A stretch of 64,000 bases of DNA from Rhynchopus euleeides (Eukaryota; Euglenozoa; Diplonemea; Diplonemida; Diplonemidae): assembly GCA_963210315.1 (NCBI GenBank), contig OY723250.1, positions 1,736,001 to 1,800,000 of the forward strand, read 5' to 3'. How positions within the stretch are numbered: position 1 is the first letter of the stretch; each line of letters starts with the position of its first letter. Below, piece after piece: positions 20,454-30,891 of this stretch. Under the pieces are notes generated by a model. The model did not search any database. It had not been told where the DNA came from and saw nothing but the letters and a program-made list of their open reading frames with translations. The position numbers and the translations under genes are program-made.

Positions 20454-20570
20454 TATTTCAGGCATATACATGTATTATACATGTATAATAGTTGACATGC
20501 AAGTATTATACATGTATAATACATGTAAAAATCGGTATTTTTACATGTAAAATTTACAAGATCCCACCGT
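20454..20570 (-). repeat. Right terminal inverted repeat
   Basis: Pairs with 17191-17307 and ends CAAGATCCCACCGT. Confidence 0.85.
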
Positions 20571-21099
20571 GGACCCATCTCCCACCGCCACCATCACCGC
20601 CAGCAGCTCTTCGTGCATGCGATGCGCAGTGAGGGCGCGGTTGGGCCAAGCGGCAGAGCCCCACACAACTCCCCCGCACGGTTTCCACCTTGCGTGGGAG
20701 GAGGATGTGGCCAGTCTCTCTTGTGGCCCTCCCCATTAACTTATAAGTCCCCGCTTCGCCGGTTTCCCACAAAACCCCCCCGAATCACGTCAGCTGATTG
20801 AGGGTGTGTGTTGTGAGGGTTAAATCGAACAGAGTGTCAAGGCGGCACTTCCAAAGCCCTGCCAAATGACAGCGCCTGAATTTCGATGGGGAACGGAATG
20901 CGGAGCCCCTCTCCCACCCCTCCGCCGGCACCATTGTGTCTCTTTTTTAAAAAAAAAAGGCAAAAACGCCCACCACCCCCTCACCACCCCACCACCCACT
21001 TGTCCATCCGCCCCACTCCGTGCGCCACTCTGCAGGGGAGGGGCTACACCCCAGCGATCCCACGCCCCACAACCCCCCTACCCCCTCCCCTCCCTGCAC

Positions 21100-22236
21100 A
21101 TGACACAAGCTGGCGTGCGCAGCTCTGCCGTGCTCCACAGCGAGGAGCATGAGGCTCAGATAGACTTACACAGGCACGCGCCCTGGCTGCAGGTGCGTGC
21201 GCTTCTGGCGGAGAAGCGACGCCAGCCCACCACGCTCTGCAGCATCTCCGAAGACCCGCTGCAGTCGTATAAGGTAGAGTGCGTCGCAGCGGTGGTGTCG
21301 CGCGTGGTGTTGGATGAGAAGGGATGTAAGCTGCTCAGCCTTACAGACGGAACCGCCTTCCTGCAGGCCACAGTGCATGCCAATGTATTCCAGTCCCGCC
21401 CGCAGGTCGCTGCCCAGGGGGCAGCCCTGGTGCTCCAGCGGGTGTCGGTGCTGGAGTTCCTCCCCGGCAGCAGGTCTCTGATAGTGTGCCCCAACAACAT
21501 CCTCCACGTCGTCCCCCCGCCCTCCGAGGCTGCAGGGGCACCGGGGCAGGCCGCCCCGCCGCCTGCTGCGAGGGCTGCCGCTGCGGGCCCAAGGCAGCAC
21601 CCGGTGCTGCCCCCGCCGACGCCTCCGCCAGCGCCTTCGCCTGCCCCGTCGGTGCAGCCGCTGCCCTCCTCCAGGCCTGCGGTGCAGTCGGCGGGGTTCC
21701 ACATGTCGGTGCCGCAGCAGCTGCAGTTTTCGCAGTCCTCACTGGGCATGCCTTCGCAGGAATCTGCCGCAGGCGCGAAGCGCCCGGTGCCCTTTGTCCC
21801 GAGGAACACGCCGCCGCCTGACGCAGGGGTGGGTGTGGGCGTGGGTGTTGCGAGCGGTGCGGCACCGCAGGCGAAGCGGATGCGTCTCACGCCTGGGTCA
21901 TCCGACGTGTCGCTGCACAGCCCGCAGAACGACGTGCTGGCGAGCGCCACAACCGAGGGCGTTGTGCTGGCCAGCGGCACCACAGGGGGAGGCACCCTGC
22001 AGGGCGCGTGCCCCCCGCAGCAGCAGGACCCGCAGTCAGATATGGCGTCGCAGCCGGTGCTGACGGCGACGGTTTCCGCCTCCCTTGTGCAGCCCTCCGT
22101 GCAGGCTTCTGGTGTGGTAGCTTCAGCCACGCCTGTGCCGAGCGGCATTCTGGAGGGTGCTACACCCCTCGATGCTGCGGAGACGGGCCTGTCCTGCACA
22201 CAGGGCACAGAGCTGTGTGACGGGCTCGATTTCTGA
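21100..22236 (+). CDS. HROB-like OB-fold protein
   Basis: 378 residues, one exon. The N-terminal part (about 57-140) resembles the OB-fold of HROB, the MCM8-MCM9 loading factor in homologous recombination: VECVAAVVSRVVLDEKGCKLLSL, then TAFLQATVH, LQRVSVLEFLPGSRSLIVC and PNNILHVV follow the family's strand order and its NNI end signature. The remaining 240 residues are low-complexity Pro/Ala/Gln/Val and probably disordered. In animals the OB-fold is C-terminal; here it is near the N-terminus with the disordered part after it. The start is the ATG right after a pyrimidine tract; the open frame further upstream translates C-rich leader. Homology was judged by eye and other OB-fold proteins are possible. 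Confidence 0.55.
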   Translation: MTQAGVRSSAVLHSEEHEAQIDLHRHAPWLQVRALLAEKRRQPTTLCSISEDPLQSYKVECVAAVVSRVVLDEKGCKLLSLTDGTAFLQATVHANVFQSRPQVAAQGAALVLQRVSVLEFLPGSRSLIVCPNNILHVVPPPSEAAGAPGQAAPPPAARAAAAGPRQHPVLPPPTPPPAPSPAPSVQPLPSSRPAVQSAGFHMSVPQQLQFSQSSLGMPSQESAAGAKRPVPFVPRNTPPPDAGVGVGVGVASGAAPQAKRMRLTPGSSDVSLHSPQNDVLASATTEGVVLASGTTGGGTLQGACPPQQQDPQSDMASQPVLTATVSASLVQPSVQASGVVASATPVPSGILEGATPLDAAETGLSCTQGTELCDGLDF

Positions 22237-22736
22237 TCCGGGTGCGGTGCAGTGGGGTGGCTCTCCTTGTTGTCCATTCAAGTCTCTCAGTCTCGAGGCG
22301 GCAATCATGCGCTGCCCGTCCCCATCCCCCGCCCCCCCCTCTCTGCCTCTGTGTGCACGGTGGTGGCTGTTCCTCCTGCCACCCGATGCCTTTCTCTGTT
22401 GTTGTTAGAGCTGTCCCCCCCCCCCCTCTCATCCGCAGGGGCAGCGGGTTTGCCTGCTGCGCCTAGCCCATGTCAGCAGGGGGTTGAAGGGTTTGGGCTG
22501 TCTCGAGCCCACCCCCTCCCGGCGCCAACACCACCGAGAGGTGTGCACTCATAAGGCTAGGGGAGTGCGCTGTGGCGGGAGGGCCGGGCTGGGCGGTCGG
22601 AGTTTATTTTGCAGACACACACGCAATGCCGCATGTCCATCCTCCGCTCCTCTTTTGTCTCCCACCCCCCCCACCCCCCCATCCACCCCCAGGCGTTACA
22701 CGTGACGTACGCGGTACGTTGCACAGTACCGCAGTG
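22237..22736. other. Intergenic, no gene seen
   Basis: Pyrimidine-rich, with a CCCCCAG splice-acceptor-like site at 22692 upstream of the next start, suggesting a 5' UTR intron. Confidence 0.4.
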
Positions 22737-23799
22737 ATGCAATGCCATCCCACAGCGCAGGGATCGCCTGCCGTGTGGCGCATGCCCTACCGATGCAGGC
22801 GGAATAGGCTGAAGGATCTGTGCTCCACAGGAGGGTCTGACACTGCTGCAGAGGGCTTGGCGGTCGTGCCGGTGCGGCGTGCGGAGAGTTCGGTGTCTGC
22901 GCTGTCGCTGGATGCACTCGGGTGCGTGTTCCTGTTTCTGCCGCAGGTGAGCCTGGCGCAGTGCCACGGCGTCCATCGGAAGTGGCGCCTGTGCATCGAG
23001 TCGCATGTGCTGCTCAACCTGTCAGCCAAGACGCAGATGCTGGAGAACCAGTGCTACGACGAGTGCTACAACTTCGCCAGCATCGACACCTTCGGGGAGG
23101 ATGTCAACTTCTGCTTCCACGAGCGCCCAGCCGCTGCCGTGCACGCCCCAGGAGGGTGGGTGGTATGTATCGGGGAGCAATTTGCCTTTCAGCATCCTGC
23201 ACCAACACACGCATGGCTACCTTTCACCGAGCTGGCTCTGATACTGACCCACTGCCACACCCACACCCACCCTGCCGCAGGAGGTTGCGGGGCGGCACAG
23301 CCCGAAGAGCTTGAGCCCTCTGGTGGCGCTGCGGCCCCGGCCCGTCGCGGAGCTGCTGCCGCACCGGAGGAAGGATGCGGGGAAGGCGTCGGTGCAGCCG
23401 GTACCGCCGAAGCCGAGTGGGGTGCCTGCCAAGAAGCTCCCGCGGCCCCACGGGCCGAAGGGCAAAGGGCATCAGCTCCTCGCGGCATCGGGTTCCTCGT
23501 CGTCGTCGTCGGCTTCATCGTCAGCAGCGGCTGCGGCAGAACCTTCGTCATCTTCCTCCGCAGTGCCTGTGGCACTGCAGTTGCCACCGGCAGCGCTTGG
23601 GGTCTTATCGCTCTCTGCGCACGCACCCAGCCTCCCTCTGATTCCGCCTAGCAGGTCGTTCACGACATCACAGCCAGCCATCACTGCAGTCGCCTCTGCT
23701 CCGAGCGCTGCCAGCGCCTCCTCTTCATCCTGGGAATTGACCCACACGTTTGCCCCGTCGTCACAGTGCCAGCAGGCCTTGGGCCCAGGAGGTTCATGA
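22737..23799 (+). CDS. F-box-like protein
   Basis: Exons 22737-23162 and 23281-23799, about 314 residues; the intron starts GTATGT and ends CCGCAG, phase 0. Residues about 50-85 (LSLDALGCVFLFLPQ..LAQCHGVHRKWR) fit the F-box pattern of Leu/hydrophobic spacing followed by a Cys and a final Trp. F-box proteins recruit substrates to SCF ubiquitin ligases through Skp1. After it comes an acidic Cys/Phe-rich stretch (about 95-140) that I do not recognise. Exon 2 encodes a basic Pro/Lys segment and long Ser and Ala runs, probably disordered. No substrate domain such as LRR, WD40 or Kelch is visible. The first ATG in the frame after the last upstream acceptor-like site was chosen. Confidence 0.5.
23163..23280 (+). 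other. Intron of F-box-like gene
   Basis: 118 bp, GTATGT donor, CCTGCCGCAG acceptor with a CACACCCACACCCACC tract before it, the same style as the GTPase intron. Confidence 0.7.
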
Positions 23800-26014
23800 T
23801 CGCGGCGGCGGCCGGGGAGGCGGCTGCGGCCTAGTGGTCTGCCTGGCTGGTCTCAGAGAGCGTGTTTCCCTCTCCGCTCTGTTTCGGTTGCAGTATTCTT
23901 AAAACATAAACATGTTCCCCGATCCCATTCATTCCAATACTGGGGGCCTTCGCTCTGTGCGCACATGAAACTGTGCTGATTTTGCCGACTGTTCTTGTTA
24001 CGCGGCTCGTCTTTCTTCACTTCTGGGCGAAGGCTCCCAACGGTTCCAATCTGTGCCGAGGGTGCCTGTGAGACAGAGATAAACACCAGGGGTGGCGCAG
24101 CGTTAATTCGTTTCTTTCCTCGTTGCGTGAGTGACCCTCGTTGACTGTGGAAGTGTGTGTGTTGTCCGAGATACTGTGCAGTTTACACATTTCACGCGCA
24201 TGCACCCTAGCAAAGTGGCGTGTCACAGTTTTCGTCTCACACATCAAGGCGGCGATGTCAACACCAATCGCAGATGTGGCGGTCTGTTTGCGGTGCGACC
24301 CCTCAGCTGCCTGCCCAGCGGGCGCTCTAGCCCACGAGAGGGGGCCCGCAAAGGCACGTGCTCTACATTTTTTCGGAAAATATCGGTAATGCCGCCAGCC
24401 GATTGGCACCGATTCAACGCGGTGAATGGGTGTAGCTTTTCCACATGATGCGTGGGCCGTGGTGTTGGTGGTGTGGCCGGAACCCGGGGTATTCTCCATT
24501 CCTTTTGTTTTCAAATCACGCGGAATTGACTGTTTCGCGAGCTAGCTTGCCAGTAATGCTCCTCTCCCCCCTCCCTCTCCCCACCCCCCCTTTCTCTTTG
24601 GCCATTGCCTCCTCCTTTCGCTGCCTTGATCTTCAAAGGCACGCTCTTCAAACCGCGCATTTGATGCCGGCATTCTGAATTTGGTGTCCAGGTCGGGGAA
24701 ACCGGATTCTTGCCCGTAGTTCTGAACGGTTTTTCTCCCAGAAAACTCCTGCACCCCCTGCGATTTTCGACACACGTGGCGCGTGGGGAGAACTTACCGC
24801 TTGCCAGGGACTCACTCACGCACCGTGCTCTGCACAGCACCCACCTTCACACAAGGCGAGGAGGTGTCGAAGCGTCACCGCATATCCAACCCAGGTGTGA
24901 GAGAGACTGGCACGCGAAGCTTTCCTACCCAACTCCCCTGGGGGCCCTTTCTGAACTGCAGAAACTAGTGTGCTGCCCACAACACATGTCTTCCTTACCG
25001 GCAAACTGACCAGGCTTTTTAACCGGCAACCGGGTCAGGCTCCAGCACACAATGAACTTAGAAGGGCACTGGAGTCACCCGGGTGCCCTCCCAAACGCAA
25101 ATGGGATCAGGTTGTCTCTCTAACACACAGCCTGCCTGTCTATTGGTTACTTTGAAAGTTTTGCCGAAAGCCTCAAACGATTCTGGAAGAAACGATGCTG
25201 ATACTGATATCTGCCAGGCGGGGGTGGGGGGGTGGGGGATGGGCAATAGTTTGGGCACAGCCAGAAGGTGGCAGAGAAGAGGGGAGGGGGCACCAAAACG
25301 CCCCGCCCGATACCCAGGTGTGGCTCTATTTTGGGGGTATTTTGGCCAATTTTCGAAATCCTATTTTGGTTTTTTTGCACTTTTTTTGGGTGCTTTTTTG
25401 CACGATTTCTGTGCCTCAGACACAGATTTTGGTGTGATTTTTGCGCTATTTTGATTCACTCGGCCTGACCGATGCATACGATTCGAAAAAATGGCGAAAA
25501 AATCGCTATCAACAACGGTGAACGAATGGAGGTAGATGGGGAAGTGGGAGGACACATCACGCCCTCTCACTGATCGCCATCTGTACACTACCTCTCTGTT
25601 CAAGGCGGTCAGTGTCACTTGATGGCGCTGCACACAAATCACTGCTACATCCCAGGGCGCCTTCCCTTGTGAGAATAGCGGAACTTCTGCGGTTGCAGTT
25701 TGGTGGTTGAGGCCGGCGGTGATATCACTTTGGTGACTGTGCTTCCTTCCCCCTGAGCTCGATCAGATCCAGGTCGACCTGGTGCTGCGTGGCTCCTGGT
25801 GTGCCATCTCTTGCATGCCACGGATGCCCACCAAGTCGAACCCGAAACATGACGACCCTTTCGAGATGTCATGGCCGCAAGCCTGCAAACCCGATCGCAT
25901 TCGCAAGGTGGTTCGTCTCTTAGAGATCAGTGCTCGGGCCCAGCCTTCCGCGAGGGTGCTGGAACCGCAGCCCCGTACGCGCAAGGACTTGGCTCCAAGA
26001 CCAGGCACATGCCA

Positions 26015-26074
26015 CAGGGGGGTGTGGGGGGCGGAGCCCCCCAGCCGCCGGAGGCCACGGTAGCGAACGTCTGT
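26015..26074 (+). repeat. GC-hairpin repeat, copy 1
   Basis: Contains the perfect hairpin GGGGGGC-GGA-GCCCCCC followed by AGCCGCCGGAGGCCACGGTA. Confidence 0.75.
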
Positions 26075-26173
26075 TGGCCTGGCTCCATAGTCGCATACGC
26101 TCAAGTACAACACAACTGACAGATAGCACATGTCGCATGGGGGGACGATAAATTGTCGCGCAAAGACACGCCA

Positions 26174-26236
26174 CAGGGGGGTCTGGGGGGCGGAGCCCCC
26201 CAGCCGCCGGAGGCCACGGTAGGGAACATCTGTTGG
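26174..26236 (+). repeat. GC-hairpin repeat, copy 2
   Basis: Same core with CAGGGGGGTCTGG upstream and GAACATCTGTT downstream; 159 bp after copy 1. Confidence 0.75.
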
Positions 26237-26282
26237 TTTGAGCTCGAGAGCAAGCCTCTCACACCGCCCTCCGACCCCCCTC

Positions 26283-26695
26283 TCCACCCCCCAGGTGCAA
26301 CATTTTTTTGCACCCGGAAAATGTGTTCTTTTGACTGTTTGAGCACATCCAAGACCGGGAACATAGAAGAATTCTGCCAATGCCAAGTAGGGTCACAATA
26401 AAACCCAAAGGGGGTCTTCGCTGGTCGACAAACTTCGACAATCTTCGTCATTTTTCAGCCAATTCAACAGGAAATGCACCAAAATGCACTGACGACCACC
26501 CCGTAGCGAAGACCCCCAAAGGAAAATGGTGCAAAAAAGTAGTGACCACCACCCCCATCCCCACCTCCGGGTGCAAAATTTTTTTTGGCCACGGAAAATG
26601 TGTTCTTTTGAATGTTTGAGCACATCCAAGACCGGGAACATAAAAATTTTCTGCCAATACCAAGTAGGGTCACAATAAAATCCAAAGGAAAATAG
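26283..26695. repeat. Near-tandem duplication, about 135 bp per copy
   Basis: 26283-26420 and 26560-26695 share GGAAAATGTGTTCTTTTGA, GAGCACATCCAAGACCGGGA and CAAGTAGGGTCACAATAAAA. Spacing is about 275 bp. Confidence 0.75.
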
Positions 26696-26796
26696 TGCAA
26701 AAAAATAGTGCAAAAAAATATTTTTTCCCCAAATTCCTATTTTCATTCCGTGAAATAGATACACGCCTGCCGATACCCCCTCGTTTTTTTTTACTA

Positions 26797-27012
26797 GTTA
26801 CGAGCGACGAAGCGTAGCGAAGTCGCGAAGTAACGAAGGAAATCGTACGACTGAAGCTTTGGATTAGCACCTCATGCCACTTCACAGGGCCTCAACACAG
26901 CCTTGAGACAGCAAGTGTGTGCGCTCAACAAAAAGTAGTCCGGAACTGTTCTCCCACAGTTGCTGGACAGGGTGTCTATAATAAAGCGAAAGGAGTACGA
27001 TTTCACTATTAT
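26797..27012 (+). repeat. Dispersed repeat A
   Basis: Starts TTACGAGCGACGAAGC, contains CGTACGACTGAAGC and GTGTGCGCTCAACAAAAAGT, ends GGAGTACGATTT. Its first 60 bp resemble the block downstream of the U-box genes. Confidence 0.65.
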
Positions 27013-27880
27013 CCGAGGTTCAAAAAGGTTCTAATTCTGTGGCTGGTCCTGCAAAGGGGTTGTCCGAGGAACCATGAGCCAGTGCCTAGCAAAAGGCGCG
27101 GGATTGATTTGGGGTGGTTTTGTGTATTGTGGGTCGTCGCCCCAACGTTATACTTATTGTTCGTCGGGGGGGGGGGGTGGGGGTGGAGATCGTCGGCACA
27201 TCGGCAAGTTTTCGGCAGCCAAGGGATGAGGAAATTCGCACCATTTTCTGCACCACATTGACAGTTCGGGTGTAACCTGACTCGGGAAGCGACTGGCGCG
27301 CCACACGACAAACCAGCGGAATCACTGCCCGATTATTCCACATCAGGTAGGATATTGATGATTCCCCCTCATCTACTACACCGGGCGTCGGGCCACCTGC
27401 TGATAACATTTTGAAGGGCTCATATGTGTGTGCGTATTCGGATTTTCGCCTTGATTTCAAATTTTCTGCATTCTCTTCTTCTCTTATTTTCGCCCTCCCA
27501 CCACCCATTCTTTAAGGCTCGTGTGTTCTGTCTGATACCCTGGTTTGGTTGATATCCTTAGTGATGCCCCCGACCCACCGCACCTCCCTGCCCACCCTAC
27601 TTTCCTTCGAGAGCGAGCTGCGGCGCAGCTGCCTTCCGGTCACCAGCTGAAAGCTCGCTGTGTGTGCGCAAACAACACCCTGCAACCCTTGGGATATCGT
27701 GCCTGGTTGTCCGCACTGCCAGGTCTCCTGCCCTCCCCCACCCACCCCCACCTCCCCCACTCCTGGGCGCGGGTCTGTGTTCCAACAACTGGGTGTTGTT
27801 GTTTGCAGGAACACATCATCGACACACAGGCACACATTCAGCGGATCGGGCTGTCTGGCTGCTGGCCTGCCGCCGGTCTC

Positions 27881-30472
27881 ATGCCCGCTACTCCCCCACG
27901 GGGGAATGAGCCTGTCAGTATAGACATGCAGGTGGTGACGCATTGCCCTGACGAGGAATGTGACGTGCAGTCGCCAAAGATGCTTGCCCAAGGGGATTTC
28001 GAGCGGGGCGATTGGTGCACATTGGGCAGCTCGCGCGTGTGGAACAGGTGCGAGTGGGCTGTCCGGTGCGGCGTTGCTGCAGCATTTGGCGCTGCTGTTG
28101 TCCTCAACGAAGATCTTGCGAATGAGATCCCGACGACAGTGCTGGTGCCGATTATTGCGGTCATCGTAACGCAGCAGACATTCGGGGCAACGGTCGCGTT
28201 CGCTGCTGTTGCCACCGGGGCGACACTCCAGACCGCGGTGCCCTGCGCCCTCACGGCGCTGATCCTCCCCAGTCATGCCGCGTCCTTCTGGGGGGCTACT
28301 TTCGTGGTGCTGTTTTTCAACCACTATATCTCTGAAAGCGCTGGGGCCAAGAAGATTAGCGTGGCGGTGGGTTTTGTAAACTACTGGCTGTGGTGGAAAA
28401 GCAGCGCGTTTGATCACTGGACATACCCATTCACGATGCTGAAGACTGTGTTGCTGGCCTGCGCCTGTGCACTGGCTGCGACGATACTCCCCTTTCCGAG
28501 GACTGCGTGGAGCATGGCCAAAAGGAGGAAGAACAACACAAAGTCTCTGATATCACAGATCTTCACGGAGTTCATTGCGGGCGTGGTGAAAGTCCGTGCG
28601 TACGAGCATGTGTACATGGACGCTGTGGTTCACATGGGTGTGCTTGCCCAGCTGCTGCCTGCCCTGCAGGCCATGGCAGGTGCGGCAGCACTGGAGTCCC
28701 TCCTCTGGCGCGGTATTCGCTCAGCCCTCTCTGTCCTCCTCATCGTGCCTGCCCTCGCCATGGACCTCGACACCTTCCACGACCTGAAGCGGCTGCAGCA
28801 CGACGTGGATATGCTTGTGAAGCTCACGCCCATCCTGCACTCATTGCAGGCACAGCTGGGTGTGATGAATTCGAACCGCATGAAGAACTCGCAGAATCAC
28901 GAGCAGCAGCTGGTGTACGTCAAGGAGCCTCTCATGAAGCTGAGCGAGGAAGTGCAGCGCTTCCTGCATCAGGACTACAAGGGAAGCGACTGCAGCACAC
29001 AGACTGCCCCGCTCGAGTCTGCCCTGGATGACCTTGTCGCCGCCATCACAGAGTGCCGCACGCAGCTGCTCTACAGGGAGAAGGTTGGCGTCTCAGCGGA
29101 TGAATTCCTCCATACCAAGACTGTAGTCTTCTACGTCAAGCAGTTCACAGAGCAGCTAATCGTATCGCACACCCAGAAGCACAGCATCGAGCACGAGTCG
29201 TGGACACCGTTTACCGATGTCTTTGTGGTGCCCGTCGTCTACCTCTGGGGGGTTCTGTTGTCCATCGGCAAAAAGCTCCTCGCCCTGGCCCACGACATCA
29301 AATCCTGCAAGCGCAACCAGGAAGCTCTGGAGGCCTTCAAGACGGTGATCGCCATGGCGGGCGCCACCGGCGCCAGCATCGGGTTCGACCTGGAGCCCAG
29401 CTTCTGGTCCTCCATCACAGTCGCCTTCATCAGCTCACCGAACGCGGGTGACAGCTTCAGCACCTCGATGAACCGTCTCCAGGGGACCATCTTCGGCAGC
29501 ACATTCGGGTACATCATGCTGCGCACGTTTGATGCCAACGGGTGGAGCCTCGGCATGTCCTTCTCTCTGTGGAGCGTGTGCGGGGGGTACGTCAAGGCGG
29601 GGAGCCCGAAGTACGCTTACTCTGGCGTCGTCGCATCGCTCACCTCAGCCATCGTGATGTTTGGCTACAACGCAGACACCGGGAAGTCGACCCTGGGGCA
29701 CGACAGCCTGGAGGAGCTTGCCTTCCACCGTATCCTGCAGACGCTCCTCGCCGCTATCATCTACATGTTCTGCGTCTACCTCATCGCGCCCGTCCGCCCG
29801 TCCGCCATGCTCCAGGAGGGTCTGGACACCTCGCTGGGGCTTCTGAGCAAGTTTCTGGAGGCCATTTGTGCAGCCTACCCTGAGGGGGATGACGACAGTG
29901 CGGAGGTGATTCTGAAGCTGCAAACCGACTACTCCGCACAGGTCCGCAGCCAGGTCGCGCTGCTCCCCGAGAGTCTCGATGAGATTGACCTGTGGCGTGT
30001 GCCCTTCCTGGCGGATGACTTCAGCCACGTGCTGTCTGCAGAGATGGATATCAGCACGGCGCTGAAGGAGTTGGTCCGGAGCTGGATGGAGATGAAGCGC
30101 GCAACGGCTGAGTCGAAGAAGTTCCACGCCCCCCTGGCCAGCCATGTCCGGGGGTTGCAGGAGGCACTGTCGGAGCTGATAAAGCAGCTGCTGCTGGTGG
30201 CAGAGCACGGGAGGGGTGTGTGTGCCGACAGGGTCTCTGCCTGTGCGTTATCGGTTCATGCCGCGAGCATCGGCCTGACGAACCAGTTCTTCGCCAATGC
30301 CAACCAGCACACAAAGGATCACCACTCGCCGGTGATGACCAACGACGAGGTGGAGTCGCTCTCGACGTTTGTCCAGTCGTTCCATTCCATCGGGTTGCAT
30401 GTGTTGTCGCTGACAAAAAGCCTGCGTGCTTATAAAACCAAGGAGGACACGCAGTATTTTGGCCTGATCTAG
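27881..30472 (+). CDS. FUSC/ALMT-like membrane protein
   Basis: 863 residues. There are two blocks of membrane helices, about 60-215 and 480-640, each followed by a long helical cytosolic part. This duplicated plan (about six hydrophobic segments, then a soluble helical domain) is that of the FUSC/aromatic-acid-exporter and ALMT superfamily, which moves organic anions. The second block holds the more typical FUSC features: an alternation of small residues and SFWSSITVAFISSP near its start, and PVRPSAML at its end. Substrate and membrane cannot be read from sequence. The frame is open back to 27545 but crosses a strong splice acceptor at 27808, so I chose ATG 27881; a coding 5' exon cannot be excluded. 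Ends in TAG. A second FUSC-like half-protein origin by duplication is likely. Confidence 0.6.
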   Translation: MPATPPRGNEPVSIDMQVVTHCPDEECDVQSPKMLAQGDFERGDWCTLGSSRVWNRCEWAVRCGVAAAFGAAVVLNEDLANEIPTTVLVPIIAVIVTQQTFGATVAFAAVATGATLQTAVPCALTALILPSHAASFWGATFVVLFFNHYISESAGAKKISVAVGFVNYWLWWKSSAFDHWTYPFTMLKTVLLACACALAATILPFPRTAWSMAKRRKNNTKSLISQIFTEFIAGVVKVRAYEHVYMDAVVHMGVLAQLLPALQAMAGAAALESLLWRGIRSALSVLLIVPALAMDLDTFHDLKRLQHDVDMLVKLTPILHSLQAQLGVMNSNRMKNSQNHEQQLVYVKEPLMKLSEEVQRFLHQDYKGSDCSTQTAPLESALDDLVAAITECRTQLLYREKVGVSADEFLHTKTVVFYVKQFTEQLIVSHTQKHSIEHESWTPFTDVFVVPVVYLWGVLLSIGKKLLALAHDIKSCKRNQEALEAFKTVIAMAGATGASIGFDLEPSFWSSITVAFISSPNAGDSFSTSMNRLQGTIFGSTFGYIMLRTFDANGWSLGMSFSLWSVCGGYVKAGSPKYAYSGVVASLTSAIVMFGYNADTGKSTLGHDSLEELAFHRILQTLLAAIIYMFCVYLIAPVRPSAMLQEGLDTSLGLLSKFLEAICAAYPEGDDDSAEVILKLQTDYSAQVRSQVALLPESLDEIDLWRVPFLADDFSHVLSAEMDISTALKELVRSWMEMKRATAESKKFHAPLASHVRGLQEALSELIKQLLLVAEHGRGVCADRVSACALSVHAASIGLTNQFFANANQHTKDHHSPVMTNDEVESLSTFVQSFHSIGLHVLSLTKSLRAYKTKEDTQYFGLI

Positions 30473-30891
30473 GGGGCTCAAGCGGTGCTCCAGCGATGCA
30501 GCCCCGCAGTCACTCTCCTGGTGATCTGTCTTTGCTGTGCTCGCCCCCCACAACCGCTTTCCCCAGGTTAATCGATCAGGAGGAACCAGGAGCGTAGCAG
30601 CATGCGTGAAGTGTCAGAGAGAAACCGCAAATGAATACGCTATGTTCAATCATGACAGGCCAGGTCTGAGGCAACTGGTGACTCTGCAGTCGCCCCGCCT
30701 GCCCAGCTGACATGTCCGTCGTCACCAAGTGGGAACCTACCGGCGGCAATAAAAAATATGGAAGAGCGAGTTTACAGTAGTTCTGGAAAGACCCGCATCG
30801 AGAAATCACAGCGCCTTCTGGCGACACTGTGTATGCTACAGCAGGCTGCTCTCGCAAAGGGGCAATTTTTTTTTGTAAGTTCGGCGTAGCC
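30473..30891. other. Intergenic, no gene seen
   Basis: Only the sequence up to the hAT insertion site; the last part (GTAAGTTCGGCGTAGCC) belongs to a dispersed sequence also present at 40770. Confidence 0.4.

Larger units (their letters stand above)
17191..20570. mobile_element. 3.4 kb terminal-inverted-repeat element, TSD GGAC
   Basis: The left end, 17191-17307, reads ACGGTGGGATCTTG and onward; its reverse complement is 20454-20570, about 117 bp with no mismatch seen by eye. GGAC flanks the element on both sides (17187-17190 and 20571-20574), a 4-bp target duplication. The inside holds two mini inverted-repeat elements, a broken dispersed repeat, a minisatellite and (19985-20455) a dense array of palindromes built from TACATGTA and TTGCATGCAA. 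No transposase was found, so it is non-autonomous and probably composite. Confidence 0.8.
23800..27880. other. Intergenic region with repeats, no convincing gene
   Basis: Holds two GC-hairpin repeats, a near-tandem duplication (26283-26420 and 26560-26695) and a copy of repeat A. A pyrimidine tract ending GTTTGCAG at 27808 is a likely acceptor of a 5' intron for the next gene. Open frames here have no recognisable domains. Confidence 0.5.

Noticed and set aside
24017-24514. 165-codon frame on the - strand
   Set aside because: No recognisable domain; overlapping frames on the + strand are equally open.
25763-26764. Frames of 120-207 codons on the - strand with similar text
   Set aside because: They come from the near-tandem duplication and GC-hairpin repeats.
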